Assembly: GCA_902774335.1 (NCBI GenBank)
Contig: CACYHW010000015.1
Coordinates: 1-54,661, forward strand
Direction of reading: 5' to 3'
Length of the DNA stretch: 54,661 nt
From: an uncultured Bacteroidales bacterium
Lineage (GTDB): Bacteria > Bacteroidota > Bacteroidia > Bacteroidales > Bacteroidaceae
Position 1 is the stretch's first letter, and every line of letters starts with the position of its first letter. This document shows positions 15,672-24,480 of the stretch, piece by piece. A program made the position numbers and the translations under genes. A model generated the notes under the pieces. It made no database searches. It had not been told where the DNA came from and worked only from the letters and a program-made list of their open reading frames with translations.

Positions 15672-17129
15672 ATGAGCGACAAGAAATTCAATTTCAAGAT
15701 GTGCGTGCTCCTGCCGATTGTGCTTGCAGTAACGCTTTTCCTTTGGCTTGTTCCCGTATCATTCTACGGAATCGAAGCCCTCACAGTAGTGCAGCAGCGT
15801 GTAATTGCGTTGTTTGTATTCGCCGCACTGATGTGGATGTTTGAGATCATCCCCAACTGGACCACATCCCTGCTGCTGATAGTGCTTACCCTGCTGACAA
15901 TATCCGACAAGGGCATAGGTTTCCTGTGCGATCCCAAGTTCGGTACTCTGGTCAGCTACAAGAGTCTTATGGCATCATTCGCCGATCCTGTTGTGATGCT
16001 GTTCATGGGTGGTTTCGTACTGGCTATTATGGCCGAGAAGTACGGACTTGACGTCACCCTGGCCAGAATCCTCCTCAAGCCCTTCGGCACCAAGCCCAGC
16101 ATGGTACTGCTCGGTTTCCTGGTTGTGATTGCCATCTTCTCAATGTTCATGTCCAACACCGCTACCGCAGCCATGATGCTTGCCTTCCTGGCTCCTGTGC
16201 TTCAGGTTCTGCCCAACGATGACAAGGGCCGCATCGGTCTTTCGCTGGCTATCCCCGTGGCAGCCAACATCGGCGGTATCGGCACACCCATCGGCACACC
16301 TCCTAACGCCACTGCAGTACGTTTCCTGGCTGAGTCAGGCTACGAGGTTACATTCTCCGACTGGTCCATGCGTATGATTCCCTTTGTACTCATCATGATT
16401 CTGGTTGCATGGCTACTGCTTCAGTTGCTCTTCCCCTTCAAGACCAAGCAACTGGTTCTTGACATTCCCGAGAACAAGCGTCCCGTTGACTGGAAGACCT
16501 ACGTGGTATGGGCCACATTCATCGGCACCATCCTGCTCTGGGCTACCGAGAGCCTTACCGGTATCAACTCGAACGTTGTGGCACTTATCCCGCTGGGCGT
16601 ACTCACAATGACAGGCATATTCACCAAGGAGGATATCAAGGAGATCAACTGGACAGTGCTCTGGCTGGTTGCCGGAGGATTCGCACTGGGTACAGCCCTT
16701 CAGGGCAGCGGTCTGGCCAAGACACTTATCAGCGCCATTCCGTTCGGATCAATGAGCGTGCTTTCAGTACTTATCATTGCCGGTCTGGTGTGCTACTTCC
16801 TCTCCAACTTTATCAGCAACTCGGCTACAGCAGCCCTGCTCATCCCGATCCTGATTGTAGTTGCCGAGGGTATGGCCGATCCTTCAGCCACCAACAACGC
16901 ATCGTTCCTGTCATTCGGAGGCACACACGCCATGATCTCATTCATTGCAGTCTGCGCTTCGATAGCCATGCTGTTCCCCATCTCAACACCTCCTAACGCC
17001 ATCGCATCGAGCACCGGCCTGGTCAACACCAAGGATATGGCCAAGGTGGGTATCATTATCGGCGCCATAGGCTTTGCACTTGGATTCTTCTGGCTTACCA
17101 AGATATTCCCGTTTGCCACATACATGTAA
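15672..17129 (+). CDS. DASS-family (SLC13) anion/dicarboxylate:Na+ symporter
   Basis: 485-aa polytopic inner-membrane transporter. The two family repeats each carry the SNT-type substrate/Na+ hairpin motif, SNTATAAMM and SNSATAALL, each followed downstream by a TPPNA loop. The family (VcINDY, CitT, SdcS) takes up succinate, malate, fumarate or citrate. The next gene, a porin, starts about 25 nt later, giving an outer- plus inner-membrane uptake pair. Confidence 0.9.
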   Translation: MSDKKFNFKMCVLLPIVLAVTLFLWLVPVSFYGIEALTVVQQRVIALFVFAALMWMFEIIPNWTTSLLLIVLTLLTISDKGIGFLCDPKFGTLVSYKSLMASFADPVVMLFMGGFVLAIMAEKYGLDVTLARILLKPFGTKPSMVLLGFLVVIAIFSMFMSNTATAAMMLAFLAPVLQVLPNDDKGRIGLSLAIPVAANIGGIGTPIGTPPNATAVRFLAESGYEVTFSDWSMRMIPFVLIMILVAWLLLQLLFPFKTKQLVLDIPENKRPVDWKTYVVWATFIGTILLWATESLTGINSNVVALIPLGVLTMTGIFTKEDIKEINWTVLWLVAGGFALGTALQGSGLAKTLISAIPFGSMSVLSVLIIAGLVCYFLSNFISNSATAALLIPILIVVAEGMADPSATNNASFLSFGGTHAMISFIAVCASIAMLFPISTPPNAIASSTGLVNTKDMAKVGIIIGAIGFALGFFWLTKIFPFATYM

Positions 17130-17154
17130 TTAACACAATACCAAATTGATTCTT

Positions 17155-18222
17155 ATGAAAAAGTTTTTTTTGACAGCCGTAGCATGTCTGGCTATCCTGC
17201 CCTCCATGGCACAGGACATCCAGTACGGCCGCAAGGTTACAGACAACACAACCGGTCCCAAGATTGGCGGTTACGCAATAGGCAAATACGCCTACTCCGA
17301 CAAGGACGGAGCTAATGAATTCTCACAGCGTCTGTTCCGTGTCTATGTTGACGGCACCATACAGAAGGATTTCAAGTACCGCGTACAGATCCAGGGCAAC
17401 AACGCATCTTTCCACATGAAGGATTACTTTGTTGAGTGGACACACTGGAAAGAGTTCTCAGTAAAGTTCGGTCAGTACAAGCGCGCCTTCCTTTTTGAGA
17501 ACCCCTACAATCCCTGGGATGTAGGTTTCGGTGACTATTCACAGATTACAAAGAAGTTCGCAGGCATGGGCGACTATAACGGCGAGGCCGGCTCAACCGG
17601 CGGCCGCGACCAGGGTATCCAGATCCAGGGTGACCTGTTCCCCTCAGCCGACGGATTCCGTTACCTGCACTACCAGTTGCAGCTCATGAACGGCCAGGGC
17701 ATCAACACCGGTGATGCAAACGCCAACAAGGATATCATCGGCACATTGCAGATTCAGCCCATCAAGGACCTTTACATCGGAGTATTCGGATGGAAGGGTA
17801 AATACACCGGCTCCGTAACAAAGGCTGGAGTTGCATATACTCCTACAGTTGAACGCAACCGCTGGGCTCTGGCAGCAAAATATGAGCACAACGGTTGGAG
17901 CGCACGTGCCGAGTACGTGAACTCAGAGGGTCACAAGATCAGCGACATTCAGGCTGACGGTACTTTCTCAGGCGCCGGAAAGGCCGATGGCTGGTATGCT
18001 GCAGTAGGTGCTCCCGTAAACGACTGGTTCAAGGTTTACTGCAAGTATGACGTTTACCGCGACCAGGCCTCGACCGAGACCATGAACGCCATGTACTCTA
18101 TTGCGCCTAACTTCCAGATCCACAAGAACCTGATGCTGCAGTTGCAGTACAACTACGTTGACAACCGCCCCACCTCATCACATTGGAATGAGTTCTGGGC
18201 CGAGGTCTACTTCAGATTCTGA
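17155..18222 (+). CDS. Outer-membrane porin (phosphate-selective porin O/P-like)
   Basis: 355 aa from this ATG, with signal peptide MKKFFLTAVACLAILPSMAQ and a beta-barrel ending in YFRF (C-terminal Phe, as in porins). It shows repeats of alternating strands such as FKYRVQIQGNN and SVKFGQYKRAFLFENPY. It follows the DASS symporter in the same operon, so it likely admits the same anionic substrate across the outer membrane (inference). An in-frame start at 17146 is upstream of a better signal peptide start. A terminator follows. Confidence 0.85.
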   Translation: MKKFFLTAVACLAILPSMAQDIQYGRKVTDNTTGPKIGGYAIGKYAYSDKDGANEFSQRLFRVYVDGTIQKDFKYRVQIQGNNASFHMKDYFVEWTHWKEFSVKFGQYKRAFLFENPYNPWDVGFGDYSQITKKFAGMGDYNGEAGSTGGRDQGIQIQGDLFPSADGFRYLHYQLQLMNGQGINTGDANANKDIIGTLQIQPIKDLYIGVFGWKGKYTGSVTKAGVAYTPTVERNRWALAAKYEHNGWSARAEYVNSEGHKISDIQADGTFSGAGKADGWYAAVGAPVNDWFKVYCKYDVYRDQASTETMNAMYSIAPNFQIHKNLMLQLQYNYVDNRPTSSHWNEFWAEVYFRF

Positions 18223-18240
18223 TCCGGATATCATAACACA

Positions 18241-18279
18241 ATAAAAGAGCCGTCGGGTTTTCCTGACGGCTCTTTTTGT
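18241..18279. terminator. Strong bidirectional rho-independent terminator
   Basis: AGAGCCGTC and GACGGCTCT form a perfect 9-bp stem, preceded by A-rich and followed by T-rich sequence. It ends the porin operon and can also serve the convergent metE gene. Confidence 0.9.
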
Positions 18280-18347
18280 CACACAACCTGAACGGTTCTC
18301 CCTGTATCCCCCAATACCTGGAGAACCGTTCCTGTTGTGCCAGCTGC

Positions 18348-20639
18348 TCAATTACGCATTATCCTGGCAGCCCGGACCATGTTTTGGAGAGAAGACTTGG
18401 TTTCCTCCCAACCGCGGGTCTTGAGACCGCAGTCGGGGTTAACCCACAACTGTGCCGGGTTAAGCACCTGCGCAGCCTTGCGCAGTAAAGCCACCATCTC
18501 GTCGACTGACGGAACACGCGGTGAATGGATGTCATAGACACCCGGTCCTATCTCATTGGGATATCTGAATTCGGCAAATGCGCCGAGCAAGCTCATCTGA
18601 CTGCGTGCACACTCAATAGTTATGACATCGGCATCCATCAGAGCGATATGACGGATTATGTCGTTGAACTGGCTGTAGCACATGTGAGTATGTATCTGAG
18701 TGCTGTCCTTAACGCCTGATGCCGATATGCGGAACGCCTCCACTGCCTTGTCCAGGTATTCGTCACGGTCGGCCTTGCGCAGAGGAAGTCCCTCGCGGAT
18801 AGCAGGCTCGTCTATCTGAATCACCTTGATACCGGCCTTCTCCAGGTCAACCACTTCGTCGCGAATGGCAAGGGCAATCTGCTTCATTGTCACGGCACGC
18901 GGTTGGTCATTGCGTACAAAGCTCCACTGAAGTATGGTTACAGGACCTGTAAGCATACCCTTGACAGGCTTGTCGGTGAGGCTCTGGGCATAGGTAATCC
19001 AGTCAACGGTCATGGCCTTGGGACGCGATACGTCACCGTAGATGACCGGCGGCTTTACGCAGCGGCTTCCGTAGCTCTGCACCCAGCCGTTCTGGGTAAA
19101 GGCAAAACCGCTCAGCTGCTCGCCAAAGTACTCAACCATATCATTGCGCTCCGACTCGCCGTGTACCAGAACGTCCAGTCCTATCTCCTCCTGAATGCGT
19201 ATGGTACGCTCTATCTCGCCCTTGAGCAGAGCGGTGTACTCCTCCCTGGTTATCTCTCCCTTCTTGAACTTGCTGCGCCATGAACGCACCTCGGTTGTCT
19301 GAGGGAATGAGCCGATGGTAGTGGTGGGGAACAGCGGCAGGTAAAGTTCCCTGTGCTGTGCTGCTATACGCTCACCGAATGGGCTCTTGCGCTTTGCAAA
19401 GTCGGGAGTGACTGCAGCCATTCGCTTCTTTACCTCATCATTGTTGGTCAGAGGCGATGTGCGGCGATCCTCAATATCAGCGGTATTGCACTTCAGGGCC
19501 TCCTTGGAGCACTCGCTGGGAGCACCTCCTGCCAGGTCGGCCAGGGTAACCACCTCGGCCACCTTCTGACGGGCGAAAGAGAGCCAGCGCTTAACCTGTG
19601 CGGGAAGCGACTTCCCGTTATGCTCATTCTCCAGGTCAAAGGGTGAATGGAGCAGCGAGCAGCTTGTGGCCACGATTATACGCTCCTGACCCAGCTTGCT
19701 CTTGGCATCCTCAATTATCTCAAGTGACTTTCGGAAATCATTCTTCCAGATATTACGTCCGTCAACCACGCCAAGGCTCAGTGCTGTTCCGGCAGGCAGG
19801 ACATCAATAACACCGTCAAGCGACTCAGGGGCACGTACCAGGTCGATGTGCAGCACTGCCGGCTTGAGTTCGGCAGCCAGTACGGCGTTATCGGCCAGAC
19901 CCCCAAAGTAGGTTGTCAGTATGATCTTGAGACCTGTAGCCTTGGCAATGGCTGCATAGGCCTTGCGGTAAGCCTCCTCAACCTGGGGAGTCAGGTCGGT
20001 GCAGAGAATGGGTTCGTCAATCTGAACAAACTCGGCACCAAGGCTCTCAAGTTCCTTGAGTATCTCAATATAGGCGGGGAGCAGACGGTCAAGCAGTTCA
20101 ATACGGTTGAATCCGGCCTCCTTCTCCTTACCGATGAGCAGGTAGGTAACAGGGCCCACAAGCACCGGCTTGGTCTTGATGCCCAGCTCCAGGGCCTCCT
20201 TGAACTCCTGTGCGGCCTTGTTATAGGTCAGCTTGAACTCCTGATTCTTTACAAACTCGGGAACTATATAGTGGTAATTGGTATCGAACCATTTGGTCAT
20301 CTCCATGGCGGTTACGTCAATACCGTTCTTCTGATAACCGTGAGCCATTGCAAAGTAGAGCTCCAGACGGTCATCTCTGAGCGTATTGTAGCGTTCGGGA
20401 ACAGCGTCTATGCACAGGCTCAGATCAAGAGTCTGGTCATAAAACGAGAAATCGTTGCCGGGAATAAGGTCTATCCCTGCCTCCTTCTGCAGCAGCCAGT
20501 TGCTGCGGCGTATCTGTGCGGCAGCCTGAAGCAGTTCATCCTTTGATATCCTGCCGGCCCAGTAAGCCTCTTCGGCCTTCTTGAGCTCACGGTTGGCACC
20601 CACACGGGGATATCCTAAAATACTTGTTCTTATGGACAT
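18348..20639 (-). CDS. metE: Cobalamin-independent methionine synthase
   Basis: 763 aa, the usual MetE length. It methylates homocysteine using 5-methyltetrahydropteroyl-triglutamate in the cytoplasm. The N-terminus (SILGYPRVGANRELKKA) and C-terminal zinc site (HTHMCYSQF for His/Cys, the Glu of ITIECARSQ, the Cys of WVNPDCGLKTRGW) are intact. Its promoter TAACTTTG (20695-20702) gives a leader of about 52 nt in which I see no SAM or cobalamin riboswitch. It is divergent from an Lrp-type regulator, the probable controller. Confidence 0.97.
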   Translation of the reverse strand: MSIRTSILGYPRVGANRELKKAEEAYWAGRISKDELLQAAAQIRRSNWLLQKEAGIDLIPGNDFSFYDQTLDLSLCIDAVPERYNTLRDDRLELYFAMAHGYQKNGIDVTAMEMTKWFDTNYHYIVPEFVKNQEFKLTYNKAAQEFKEALELGIKTKPVLVGPVTYLLIGKEKEAGFNRIELLDRLLPAYIEILKELESLGAEFVQIDEPILCTDLTPQVEEAYRKAYAAIAKATGLKIILTTYFGGLADNAVLAAELKPAVLHIDLVRAPESLDGVIDVLPAGTALSLGVVDGRNIWKNDFRKSLEIIEDAKSKLGQERIIVATSCSLLHSPFDLENEHNGKSLPAQVKRWLSFARQKVAEVVTLADLAGGAPSECSKEALKCNTADIEDRRTSPLTNNDEVKKRMAAVTPDFAKRKSPFGERIAAQHRELYLPLFPTTTIGSFPQTTEVRSWRSKFKKGEITREEYTALLKGEIERTIRIQEEIGLDVLVHGESERNDMVEYFGEQLSGFAFTQNGWVQSYGSRCVKPPVIYGDVSRPKAMTVDWITYAQSLTDKPVKGMLTGPVTILQWSFVRNDQPRAVTMKQIALAIRDEVVDLEKAGIKVIQIDEPAIREGLPLRKADRDEYLDKAVEAFRISASGVKDSTQIHTHMCYSQFNDIIRHIALMDADVITIECARSQMSLLGAFAEFRYPNEIGPGVYDIHSPRVPSVDEMVALLRKAAQVLNPAQLWVNPDCGLKTRGWEETKSSLQNMVRAARIMRN

Positions 20640-20694
20640 TTCTGTTAAGTCTTTAAAATCCGTTTTCTGTTTCAGTTCTCTTGCAATTGCGGCG

Positions 20695-20702
20695 CAAAGT
20701 TA
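20695..20702 (-). promoter_or_regulatory. metE promoter box
   Basis: TAACTTTG followed by CG on the minus strand, about 52 nt of leader to the metE ATG. Confidence 0.65.
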
Positions 20703-20754
20703 TGGCGCGTTTAGAAATCATAAAAATATTTTGGATAATTCAGGAAAATATGCT

Positions 20755-20762
20755 TAGATTTG
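20755..20762 (+). promoter_or_regulatory. Lrp-family gene promoter box
   Basis: TAGATTTG followed by CGG. The divergent boxes (20702 and 20755) are 52 bp apart and enclose an AT-rich segment suitable for regulator binding. Confidence 0.6.
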
Positions 20763-20817
20763 CGGAGGAATAGCAGATATTCCATAATAATATTCTGCAA
20801 TACAAAGCTTTCAAAAG

Positions 20818-21303
20818 ATGGAAAACGGATACAAACCGGATGAGACCGATATCCGGATACTGCGCGAACTGCAAAAGAACGCCCAACTCACGGTCAAGGA
20901 GCTGGCCGCCAAGGTACACCTTTCACCCTCGCCCACGTTCGAGCGCCAGAAGCGCCTGGAGCGTGAGGGATACATAACCCGTTACATGGCCGTGGTCGAT
21001 GCTCAGAAAGCCGGCAACGGCATCATGGTGCTCTGCAACATACGGCTCAAGCAGCACTCTGAGGAGATGATACAGCAGTTCATAGACGCAGTGCAGGATA
21101 TCGACGAGATAACCGAATGCTTCAACACCAGCGGCGAGTATGATTTCCTGATAAAGGTCTACGCGCGCGACATGCAGGCCTATCAGCAGTTCATGCAGCA
21201 CAGGCTGGGTGCCATGAGTTGTCTGGGCAGTCTGCACAGCGTATTCGTCATGACCGAGACCAAGAATACCCACGGAGTACCCCTGATTGCCCCTGACCGA
21301 TAA
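20818..21303 (+). CDS. Lrp/AsnC-family transcriptional regulator
   Basis: 161 aa, normal for the family. The N-terminal helix-turn-helix reads DIRILRELQKNAQLTVKELAAKV followed by HLSPSPTFERQKRLE; a C-terminal RAM ligand-binding domain contains CFNTSGEYDFLIKV. It is divergent from metE and likely senses an amino acid such as methionine (inference). Not linked by a terminator to the next gene, which has its own promoter. Confidence 0.93.
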   Translation: MENGYKPDETDIRILRELQKNAQLTVKELAAKVHLSPSPTFERQKRLEREGYITRYMAVVDAQKAGNGIMVLCNIRLKQHSEEMIQQFIDAVQDIDEITECFNTSGEYDFLIKVYARDMQAYQQFMQHRLGAMSCLGSLHSVFVMTETKNTHGVPLIAPDR

Positions 21304-21343
21304 ATCCTAACGCCATATATTTGTAGGGAATGCAATAATTGTC

Positions 21344-21351
21344 TACCTTTG
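21344..21351 (+). promoter_or_regulatory. Promoter box of the queuosine transport/QueF operon
   Basis: TACCTTTG followed by CGG. Transcription would start near 21355, giving a 60-nt structured leader before the ATG at 21415. Confidence 0.7.
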
Positions 21352-21360
21352 CGGCCGAGT

Positions 21361-21377
21361 AACGGGGTGTGCCCGTT
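21361..21377 (+). promoter_or_regulatory. Leader hairpin upstream of the preQ1-type pseudoknot
   Basis: AACGGG (21361-21366) and CCCGTT (21372-21377) make a perfect 6-bp stem with loop GTGTG. It lies at the 5' end of the predicted leader, 3 nt before the pseudoknot, and may stabilise the mRNA or stack on it. Confidence 0.5.
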
Positions 21378-21380
21378 GCA

Positions 21381-21410
21381 AGTGTGCTTGGAACCACTAT
21401 AAAAACAAGT
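21381..21410 (+). promoter_or_regulatory. Candidate preQ1 class I riboswitch
   Basis: An H-type pseudoknot can be drawn. P1 is AGTG (21381-21384) with CACT (21395-21398). P2 is CTTG (21387-21390) in the loop with CAAG (21406-21409) in the tail. An A-rich linker ATAAAAA (21399-21405) joins them. The loop ends in AACC as in preQ1-I aptamers, placing C21394 at the ligand-recognition position. P1 is one pair shorter than usual. The tail ends 5 nt before the start codon, so ligand binding could hide the translation start. The genes that follow are a queuosine-precursor transporter and queF, the expected targets. No search or folding was run. Confidence 0.65.
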
Positions 21411-21414
21411 AAAA

Positions 21415-22131
21415 ATGACAAACAACAATTCCCTTAACGGGCGGAAGGATGTATCCGCCATCTTCGTCGTATTGGCAGTAGTTTTCTGCGTCTGCCTTAT
21501 CACATCAAACCTTTTCGTGCCGCGTCTGTGGCGAGTAGGAAACACACAACTCCAGCTTTCGGCTGCAGTTATCATCTTCCCCATATCCTATATCATCAAC
21601 GACCTGCTGACCGAGGTCTACGGTTTCCGCCGTGCCATGCAGGTTATCTGGATGGGATTTGCACTGAGCGCATTCGTGGCTATAGCCGCCCACATTGTAA
21701 CCATCCTGCCCGCTCCCCTTTATGACGACAGCCAGGCAGTGGCAAACAGCTTCAACCAGCTGTTCGGACTCATACCCCGTACAACCATAGCTTCACTGAT
21801 TGCATTCATCCTGGGCTCGCACATAAACGCATGGGTGATGTCAAGCATGAAGATCGCCACCAAGGGCAAGGGATTCGGCTGGCGCGCCATTGCATCGACC
21901 ATAGCCGGTGAGTTTTCGGACTCCATCATATTCTATCCCCTGGCATTCCTGGGAACAATGCCCATCAAGACCATACTCTCAATCGTGCTCACCCAGGTAA
22001 CGGTCAAGACAGTATACGAGATAATCATACTGCCTGTAACCAGTGCCATCTCACACCGACTCAAGAAGGCCGAGGGCATTGACACCTTCGACTACGACGT
22101 CTCATACAATCCTTTCAAACTGACAGCTTAA
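21415..22131 (+). CDS. yhhQ: Queuosine precursor transporter (YhhQ/QPTR, DUF165/VUT family)
   Basis: 238-aa inner-membrane protein with about six helices, containing the family text ISYIINDLLTEVYGFRRAMQ and GSHINAWVMSSMK. The family imports preQ0, preQ1 or queuine for queuosine tRNA modification. It starts right after the candidate preQ1 riboswitch and 9 nt upstream of queF. Confidence 0.92.
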   Translation: MTNNNSLNGRKDVSAIFVVLAVVFCVCLITSNLFVPRLWRVGNTQLQLSAAVIIFPISYIINDLLTEVYGFRRAMQVIWMGFALSAFVAIAAHIVTILPAPLYDDSQAVANSFNQLFGLIPRTTIASLIAFILGSHINAWVMSSMKIATKGKGFGWRAIASTIAGEFSDSIIFYPLAFLGTMPIKTILSIVLTQVTVKTVYEIIILPVTSAISHRLKKAEGIDTFDYDVSYNPFKLTA

Positions 22132-22140
22132 ACAACCCAT

Positions 22141-22602
22141 ATGGAAGAGAACCGCAAGAACGAGGGACTGGCCGCACTGGGCCACAAGACCGAATACCCG
22201 TCAGGCTACACCGCCAGCGTGCTGGAGGCTTTCGAGAACCTGCACCCGGAGAACGACTATTGGGTACGTTTCAACTGCCCTGAGTTCACATCACTCTGCC
22301 CCATCACCGGTCAGCCTGACTTTGCCGAGATACGCATCAGCTACATCCCCGACAAGAAAATGGTCGAGAGCAAATCACTCAAGCTCTACCTGCACGGTTA
22401 CCGTAACGTAGGCAGTTTCCACGAGGACTGCGTGAACCGCATAATGAAGGACCTGATAGCCCTTATGGATCCCAAGTACATCGAGGTTACAGGCATATTC
22501 GTACCGCGCGGCGGTATCTCAATCTATCCTTACGCCAACTGGGGACGTCCCGGCACCCGTTTCGAGCAGCTGGCCCAGCAGCGTCTGGACACCCATCAGT
22601 AA
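22141..22602 (+). CDS. queF: NADPH-dependent 7-cyano-7-deazaguanine reductase
   Basis: 153-aa unimodular (B. subtilis-type) QueF that reduces preQ0 to preQ1. The catalytic Cys lies in [13 protein letters not shown] with its Asp nearby; the QueF NADPH motif reads [14 protein letters not shown] (E-S-K-S-x-K-x-Y) and the C-terminal [10 protein letters not shown] block is typical. Its product is the ligand expected for the upstream riboswitch, giving simple feedback. The next gene starts 4 nt later. Confidence 0.97.
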   Translation: MEENRKNEGLAALGHKTEYPSGYTASVLEAFENLHPENDYWVRFNCPEFTSLCPITGQPDFAEIRISYIPDKKMVESKSLKLYLHGYRNVGSFHEDCVNRIMKDLIALMDPKYIEVTGIFVPRGGISIYPYANWGRPGTRFEQLAQQRLDTHQ

Positions 22603-22606
22603 AGCC

Positions 22607-23224
22607 ATGAGCCACTCACCGTTGCAGCCCTATCTGGTTCAGGGTCGCATCGAAGCCGGATGCGATGAAGCCGGGCGCGGATGCCTGGCAGGACCCGTGT
22701 ACGCCGCAGCGGTAATACTCCCGCCCGATTTCAGCAACCCGCTCCTGAACGATTCCAAACAACTGACCGAGAAGCAGCGATACGACCTGCGTCCCGTCAT
22801 TGAGAAGGAGGCCATAGCATGGGCTGTAGGCGTGGTGGACAATCACGAGATAGACAAGATCAACATACTCAAGGCGTCGTTCACAGCCATGCACCGCGCC
22901 ATAAGCCAGCTCGAGGTCACCCCCGAGCATCTGCTTATTGACGGCAACCGTTTCATACCCTATCCGGGAATACCCCACACCACTATCGTAAAGGGCGACG
23001 GCAAGATGATGTCCATTGCGGCCGCATCGGTCCTGGCCAAAACCTACCGTGACGACTTTATGAACAAGATAGCGCAGGAGTACCCCCAGTATGACTGGCT
23101 GGACAACAAGGGTTACCCCACCGCCAAGCACCGCGAGGCCATACGCCAGTACGGCACCACACCTTACCACCGCATGTCATTCAACCTACTCGGTGACGGT
23201 CAGCTCAGTCTGGATCTGTTTTAA
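22607..23224 (+). CDS. rnhB: Ribonuclease HII
   Basis: 205 aa. Removes ribonucleotides and RNA-DNA hybrids. The acidic active-site motif [14 protein letters not shown] opens the protein, followed by the DSKQL segment, LLIDGN, and a C-terminal block [20 protein letters not shown]. Tightly packed with queF and the nitrilase gene. Confidence 0.96.
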   Translation: MSHSPLQPYLVQGRIEAGCDEAGRGCLAGPVYAAAVILPPDFSNPLLNDSKQLTEKQRYDLRPVIEKEAIAWAVGVVDNHEIDKINILKASFTAMHRAISQLEVTPEHLLIDGNRFIPYPGIPHTTIVKGDGKMMSIAAASVLAKTYRDDFMNKIAQEYPQYDWLDNKGYPTAKHREAIRQYGTTPYHRMSFNLLGDGQLSLDLF

Positions 23225-23233
23225 TTATCAAGC

Positions 23234-23980
23234 ATGAAGATTTCAATCGTACAGAACAACCCCGTAAAGGAGGACTGGAAATCCAATCTAGCCAATCTGG
23301 ATCAGCTCATAGGCAGCGGATGCGGGGCCGATATATACGTCCTGCCCGAGATGTTCGCCACCGGACAGTTCATTGACCCCACTCCCGTAGTTCAGACCAT
23401 GGACGGTCCCATTGTTGAGTGGATGCGTGCCAAGGCTGCCGCTCTGGATGCCGCCGTCTGTGGAACACTTCCTGTTTCGGAGAACGGAAAGGTCTACAAC
23501 CGATTCTGCTTTGCCAGACCAGACGGCACGCTGGATTATTACGACAAGCATCATCTATTTACATACTCAGGCGAGAGCATGCACTTTTCACGCGGCGACA
23601 AAAGGGTTGTCATAACCTTCCGTGGCCTCAGAATCATGCTGCTCATATGCTATGACCTGCGTTTCCCCACCTTCAGCCGCAACCGCGACGACTACGACGC
23701 AGTGATCTATCCCGCCAACTGGCCCGATAAGCGCATCCTGGCCTGGGACACCCTGCTGCGAGCCCGTGCCATCGAGAACCAGTGTTTTACCATTGGTGTA
23801 AACAGGAGCGGCTCCGACGAGTTCGGCGATTACCCCGGACACAGCGCAATCATCGGTCCCTACGGCGATACGGTTGTTGAGACCGATGCACAGCCGCAGA
23901 TGGTATCCGCCACGCTGGATATGGACCGCCTGAACCGTTTCCGCGCCAAATTCCCCGTACTTCAGGACGCCGACCTATGA
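23234..23980 (+). CDS. Nitrilase-superfamily amidohydrolase (omega-amidase/YafV type)
   Basis: 248 aa. The Glu-Lys-Cys triad is visible: Glu in VLPEMF, Lys in YDKHHLF, and Cys in LLICYDLRFP. The family hydrolyses alpha-ketoglutaramate or related omega-amides in methionine salvage and repair. It overlaps the following NUDIX gene by 4 nt (ATGA), implying translational coupling. Confidence 0.9.
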   Translation: MKISIVQNNPVKEDWKSNLANLDQLIGSGCGADIYVLPEMFATGQFIDPTPVVQTMDGPIVEWMRAKAAALDAAVCGTLPVSENGKVYNRFCFARPDGTLDYYDKHHLFTYSGESMHFSRGDKRVVITFRGLRIMLLICYDLRFPTFSRNRDDYDAVIYPANWPDKRILAWDTLLRARAIENQCFTIGVNRSGSDEFGDYPGHSAIIGPYGDTVVETDAQPQMVSATLDMDRLNRFRAKFPVLQDADL

Positions 23981-24480
23981 ATCAGGATAACGACAACGAG
24001 CTGTTTCCCATAGTCGACGAGCAGGGAAACGTACTGGGCAAGATACTTCGCGGCCAGGCTCACGACGGCCGCAAGGTGCTTCATCCCGTGGTGCACCTGC
24101 ACCTGTTCAACTCACGCGGCGAGCTCTATCTGCAGCGCCGCCCCGACTGGAAGCCCATCCAGCCCGGCAAGTGGGACACCGCTGTAGGAGGCCACATATC
24201 ATACGGTGAGACCGTCAGGGAGGCCTTTGAGCGCGAGGTCATGGAGGAATTGGGAATAAGCGTGCCCGACCCCATCCCTATGGGCAGCTACGTCTTTGAG
24301 AGCAAGGTGGAGAAGGAGTTGGTCAACGTATTCCGTACCGTCTATGACGGACCCGTAAACCCCAGTGCCGACGAGCTTGCAGGCGGCCGTTTCTGGACCA
24401 TGCAAGAAATAAAGGATGCCCTTGGAAAGGACATCCTTACTCCTAATTTTGAATCCGAGTTCAAGAGATTCTTTATTTGA
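23977..24480 (+). CDS. NUDIX hydrolase (isopentenyl-diphosphate-isomerase-like subgroup)
   Basis: 167 aa with a complete Nudix box GHISYGETVREAFEREVMEE followed by LGI. The start DEQGNVLG and HPVVHLHLFNSRGELYLQRR resemble the Idi/YfcD-like subgroup, which hydrolyses nucleoside-diphosphate derivatives of unknown identity. Its last 8 nt overlap the convergent gene at 24473. Confidence 0.92.
   Translation: MNQDNDNELFPIVDEQGNVLGKILRGQAHDGRKVLHPVVHLHLFNSRGELYLQRRPDWKPIQPGKWDTAVGGHISYGETVREAFEREVMEELGISVPDPIPMGSYVFESKVEKELVNVFRTVYDGPVNPSADELAGGRFWTMQEIKDALGKDILTPNFESEFKRFFI

Noticed and set aside
20640-20700. SAM or cobalamin riboswitch before metE
   Set aside because: The leader is only about 52 nt and shows no aptamer core.
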